Source: an uncultured Sulfitobacter sp. (GTDB lineage Bacteria; Pseudomonadota; Alphaproteobacteria; Rhodobacterales; Rhodobacteraceae). From it: DNA of 64,000 bases. How positions within the stretch are numbered: position 1 is the first letter of the stretch; each line of letters starts with the position of its first letter. The stretch lies in contig CAJJCJ010000013.1 of the NCBI GenBank assembly GCA_905182645.1, forward strand, positions 1 to 64,000, given 5' to 3'. The translations under genes and the position numbers were made by a program. Shown here in pieces: positions 62,648 to 64,000 of this stretch. The notes under the pieces are model-generated. The model ran no database searches. It saw only the letters and a program-made list of their open reading frames with translations, and was not told the origin of the DNA.

Positions 62648-63388
62648 ATGCCGACGGACCGCGCGCAGCCCACATTCATCTTGATCCGCCCGCAGATGGG
62701 TGAAAACATTGGTGCTGCGGCTCGTGCAATGTGGAATTTTGGGCTCGACCGGATGCGCATTACTGCCCCACGTGATGGTTGGCCGAACCAGAAAGCGGTT
62801 GCCATGGCCAGCGGTGCAGGGCGTTTATTGGATGAGGCGCAATTGTTTGAAACGACGGATGATGCGATTTCCGATTGCACATATGTTTATGCCACGACTG
62901 CGCGTGACCGCGACCTGACCAAGCCAGTTTTAACGCCAGAGGCCGCGATGATCGAGGCCCGTGTCCGGATCGCAGCAGGTCAAAAGGTCGCCGTTCTGTT
63001 TGGACCTGAACGAGCAGGGTTAGAGAATGAAGATATAGCGCGCGCCAATGCGATTATCTCGGTGCCCGTGAACCCTGAATTTGCATCGCTGAACCTTGGG
63101 CAGTGTGTGCTGCTTACAGCTTACGAATTCCAGCGTGCTACCTCGGATGTTATTCTCGATACTGTCAGCCATGTGGGCGATTGGGCTAGCCAATCAGAAA
63201 TGGCTGCCCTTGCATCCCATTACGAAGAACGGCTTGAAACAGCTGGGTTCTTTTTCCCTGAACACAAAGGCCCCAGCATGAAGACCAATCTGCGCAATTT
63301 GTGGAGCCGGATGCCGCTAACCCGTGCAGATGTGCAAATTCTGCATGGTATCTTGCGTCAAATGGTGCGGTGGAAAGAACGCGACTAG
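62648..63388 (+). CDS. trmJ: tRNA (cytidine/uridine-2'-O-)-methyltransferase TrmJ
   Basis: TrmJ methylates the ribose at position 32 of the tRNA anticodon loop. The product (246 aa) has the SPOUT start PTFILIRPQMGENIGAAARAMWNFGL, the knot region VLFGPERAGLENEDI and SVPVNPEFASLNLGQCVLLTAYE. I place the start at 62648; 62633 is also possible. It is divergent from the decayed tfoX-like gene. Confidence 0.9.
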   Translation: MPTDRAQPTFILIRPQMGENIGAAARAMWNFGLDRMRITAPRDGWPNQKAVAMASGAGRLLDEAQLFETTDDAISDCTYVYATTARDRDLTKPVLTPEAAMIEARVRIAAGQKVAVLFGPERAGLENEDIARANAIISVPVNPEFASLNLGQCVLLTAYEFQRATSDVILDTVSHVGDWASQSEMAALASHYEERLETAGFFFPEHKGPSMKTNLRNLWSRMPLTRADVQILHGILRQMVRWKERD

Positions 63389-63453
63389 CTGTCGCGCTTG
63401 CCCCGATCAGCCCGCCGCCCTAGATTGCGCAATAAGATATAAGGGTCACCCAA

Positions 63454-64000
63454 ATGGCAGATAAAAAACGCAGTATTTTCGAAGATGTTGGCGATGTACA
63501 AAAGCAGGTCGCGGCCCCCGGTGGGATTGACCGCGGCGGGCAGGGTGCCCGTGGTGCTGTGCGTGTCTGGCTTGGGATCATTTTCGGACTTGTTGGCCTG
63601 ATGATTATCATCGGAGGCATGACCCGTCTAACGGACAGTGGCCTGTCGATCACGGAATGGGCGCCCTTGGCCGGCGCGAAGCCACCAACATCCGAGGCTG
63701 TTTGGCTCGAAGAGTTCGATAAATACAAAGCGATTGATGAATATCAGCTGCAAAATAAAGGCATGTCTCTCGCCGAATTTAAATCCATCTATTGGTGGGA
63801 ATGGGGTCACCGTCAGCTCGGGCGCGTTATCGGGCTTGTCTGGGCGTTAGGCTTTGTCGGGTTCCTTGTGGCCCGTAAGATGCCAAGCGGATGGACTAGG
63901 CGACTACTGCTGTTAGGGGCCATGGGTGGTCTGCAAGGCGCGATTGGTTGGTGGATGGTGTCCAGCGGCCTGAAAGAAGGCATGACGGATGTTGCGTCTT
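63454..64000 (+). CDS. ctaA: Heme A synthase (CtaA/COX15), 5' part
   Basis: The gene runs off the window; 182 codons are visible. CtaA oxidises the C8 methyl of heme O to give heme A for cytochrome aa3 oxidase. A Roseobacter-type N-terminal extension precedes the first helix (VWLGIIFGLVGLMIIIGGMTRLT); then come DSGLSITEW and the heme-ligand region WWEWGHRQLGRVIGL with the conserved Glu and His. The family is about 380 aa with eight helices, so half lies outside. Confidence 0.9.
   Translation, partial: MADKKRSIFEDVGDVQKQVAAPGGIDRGGQGARGAVRVWLGIIFGLVGLMIIIGGMTRLTDSGLSITEWAPLAGAKPPTSEAVWLEEFDKYKAIDEYQLQNKGMSLAEFKSIYWWEWGHRQLGRVIGLVWALGFVGFLVARKMPSGWTRRLLLLGAMGGLQGAIGWWMVSSGLKEGMTDVAS

Overview
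The window looks like chromosomal DNA of a marine alphaproteobacterium of the Rhodobacteraceae (Roseobacter group). Supporting signs are a trgA-trgB-cysK cluster, a ChpT-type phosphotransferase, a long L21 with an extra C-terminal domain, an OlsB/OlsA ornithine-lipid pair and a rhodopsin-carotenoid operon. The xanthorhodopsin-type pump together with a heavy IS load resembles what is known of polar Octadecabacter, but the genus is an inference.

Layout. 1-8.2 kb: photolyase, trgA, trgB, cysK, a large MscS-type channel, an alanyl-tRNA editing protein, a small membrane protein and the end of an AI-2E family transporter. Five of these eight are broken. 8.3-11.0 kb: a gene scrap and two IS3-family elements, one truncating the other. 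11.2-17.3 kb (minus strand): a rhodopsin proton pump followed by crtE, crtI, crtB, crtY and blh, which together supply beta-carotene and retinal; a strong hairpin terminator separates the pump gene from crtE. 17.3-45.6 kb: an intact catabolic island. It holds an M81 peptidase, a PhyH dioxygenase, an AraC regulator, two Asp-box sialidase-like proteins, a NagA-like deacetylase, several SDR and Gfo/Idh/MocA oxidoreductases, RidA, an acetyl esterase, PLP enzymes, aldolases, GntR regulators and a peptide-family ABC importer with two DapA/NanA-like lyases and two aminotransferases. The content suggests import and breakdown of an acetylated amino sugar or nonulosonic acid, but no complete known pathway is present.

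45.6-50.4 kb is an IS graveyard: an IS6 remnant cut into the start of the next gene of the island operon, several IS3-family elements or fragments, and scraps of a histidine kinase and an ADP-ribosylglycohydrolase. tRNA-Ser(CGA) follows. 51-64 kb returns to core genes: rplU-rpmA, obgE-proB-proA, olsB-olsA, thiE-like, trmJ and the start of ctaA, mixed with decayed genes (ybjQ-like, two GNATs, chpT, tfoX-like).

The most unusual item is the substrate-binding protein of the island's ABC importer (35852-37474). After a normal signal peptide it carries what is canonically the C-terminal half of an SBP_bac_5 protein, followed by the canonical N-terminal half, so it reads as a circular permutation. 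Other points of note are the decayed chpT with its phospho-acceptor His replaced by Leu, a 13-base motif shared by two divergent promoters of the island, and the confinement of gene decay to the regions outside the island.
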